From assembly GCA_963830385.1 (NCBI GenBank), contig CAWHMD010000005.1:2034147-2098146 (forward strand): a stretch of DNA of 64,000 nucleotides, in the 5' to 3' direction. Made by a program: the position numbers and the translations under genes. This DNA comes from Bog-532 sp963830385 (lineage in GTDB: Bacteria; Actinomycetota; Actinomycetes; Streptosporangiales; Streptosporangiaceae). This document shows positions 63,877-64,000 of this stretch, piece after piece. Under the pieces are notes generated by a model. The model worked only from the letters and a program-made list of their open reading frames with translations, had not been told where the DNA came from and did no database searches. Position 1 is the first letter of the stretch. Each line of letters starts with the position of its first letter.

Positions 63877-64000
63877 TACCCGAAGCGAGCCAGCAGTAGC
63901 TCCGCCTGGCGGCCACAACCGCCAGGCGGACAGGCCCGTGGCCGTCCGATGACGACGGCCGCGGGGCGTCACGGATCGCGACCTCAACGTGAACGCGAAC
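63877..64000. other. Window edge, no gene seen
   Basis: Short terminal stretch after the integrase relic. An inverted repeat TGGCGGCCACAACCGCCA-like sequence near 63908-63926 may be a terminator (TGGCGG / CCGCCA). Confidence 0.3.

Overview
The window reads as chromosomal DNA from a high-GC actinomycete (Actinomycetota), probably a soil or litter member of the Streptosporangiales/Streptomycetales type. I infer this from GTG starts with strong GGAGG sites, DUF1707, DUF2637 and DUF6197 proteins, a TIGR03086 (mycothiol-type) protein, F420-type PPOX and LLM enzymes, and a Ser/Thr kinase with an extracellular sensor. I cannot name the species. No rRNA, intact tRNA or CRISPR array was seen.

Layout. 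1-3.2 kb: a DUF4331-like protein (cut by the window edge), a DyP peroxidase and a crotonase. 3.27-24.12 kb: the most striking part. A 45-52 bp copy of the 3' half of a tRNA-Thr(GGT) gene occurs three times (3274, 15976, 24069). The first copy has a conserved module D on its right, the last has a conserved module U on its left, and the middle copy has both. This is the pattern expected of two integrative islands joined head to tail at a tRNA attachment site. Island I (about 12.7 kb) carries a sugar operon (solute-binding protein, two permeases, two GH42 beta-galactosidases), a galactonate-dehydratase-like enzyme, an SDR and a phospholipase-C-type phosphoesterase. Island II (about 8.1 kb) carries a DUF1707 protein, a dead universal stress gene, a solute-binding protein with a sodium symporter, a DUF6197 protein, a dead regulator and VapBC near its right end. 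I see no integrase in either island.

24-32 kb: tRNA-like relics, an IS630-type element whose transposase has an in-frame amber codon, a RibD-like reductase, relics of a recombinase, a regulator and an integrase, then a minus-strand cluster (frameshifted YceI, a propeller-like protein, an Ig-like protein, a small ORF). 32.4-35.4 kb: a TetR/SDR/6-oxocamphor-hydrolase-like cassette and a MarR regulator whose palindrome resembles sites upstream of the YceI gene. 35.5-41.2 kb: a nuoD fragment, a fourth D module running in frame into a large LuxR-type ATPase regulator, a cupin, a methyltransferase and a TIGR03086 protein. 41.6-47 kb: a DUF2637 relic, iteron-like repeats, a TOTE-type primase-helicase gene split by an IS3 element flanked by a 46-bp direct repeat, and a HigBA-like pair. 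47.8-54.3 kb: a GNAT enzyme, broken IS110 and integrase genes, a broken SMP-30 gene, an LLM enzyme and a TetR regulator around a palindrome. 54.9-63.9 kb: a Ser/Thr kinase with FN3 and PA-IL-like lectin domains (one frameshift), a PPOX protein, a SulP permease, a phosphate-type MFS permease, a zinc-finger protein and a second doubly broken integrase.

How the genes may work together. Island I looks like a beta-galactoside unit: binding protein and permeases import, the GH42 enzymes cleave, and the galactonate dehydratase and SDR could process oxidised galactose. Frameshifts are frequent but fall mainly in mobile or accessory genes; the transport operons are intact. Some single-base indels (kinase, YceI, SMP-30) could be assembly errors, while larger deletions and the truncated relics point to real decay.
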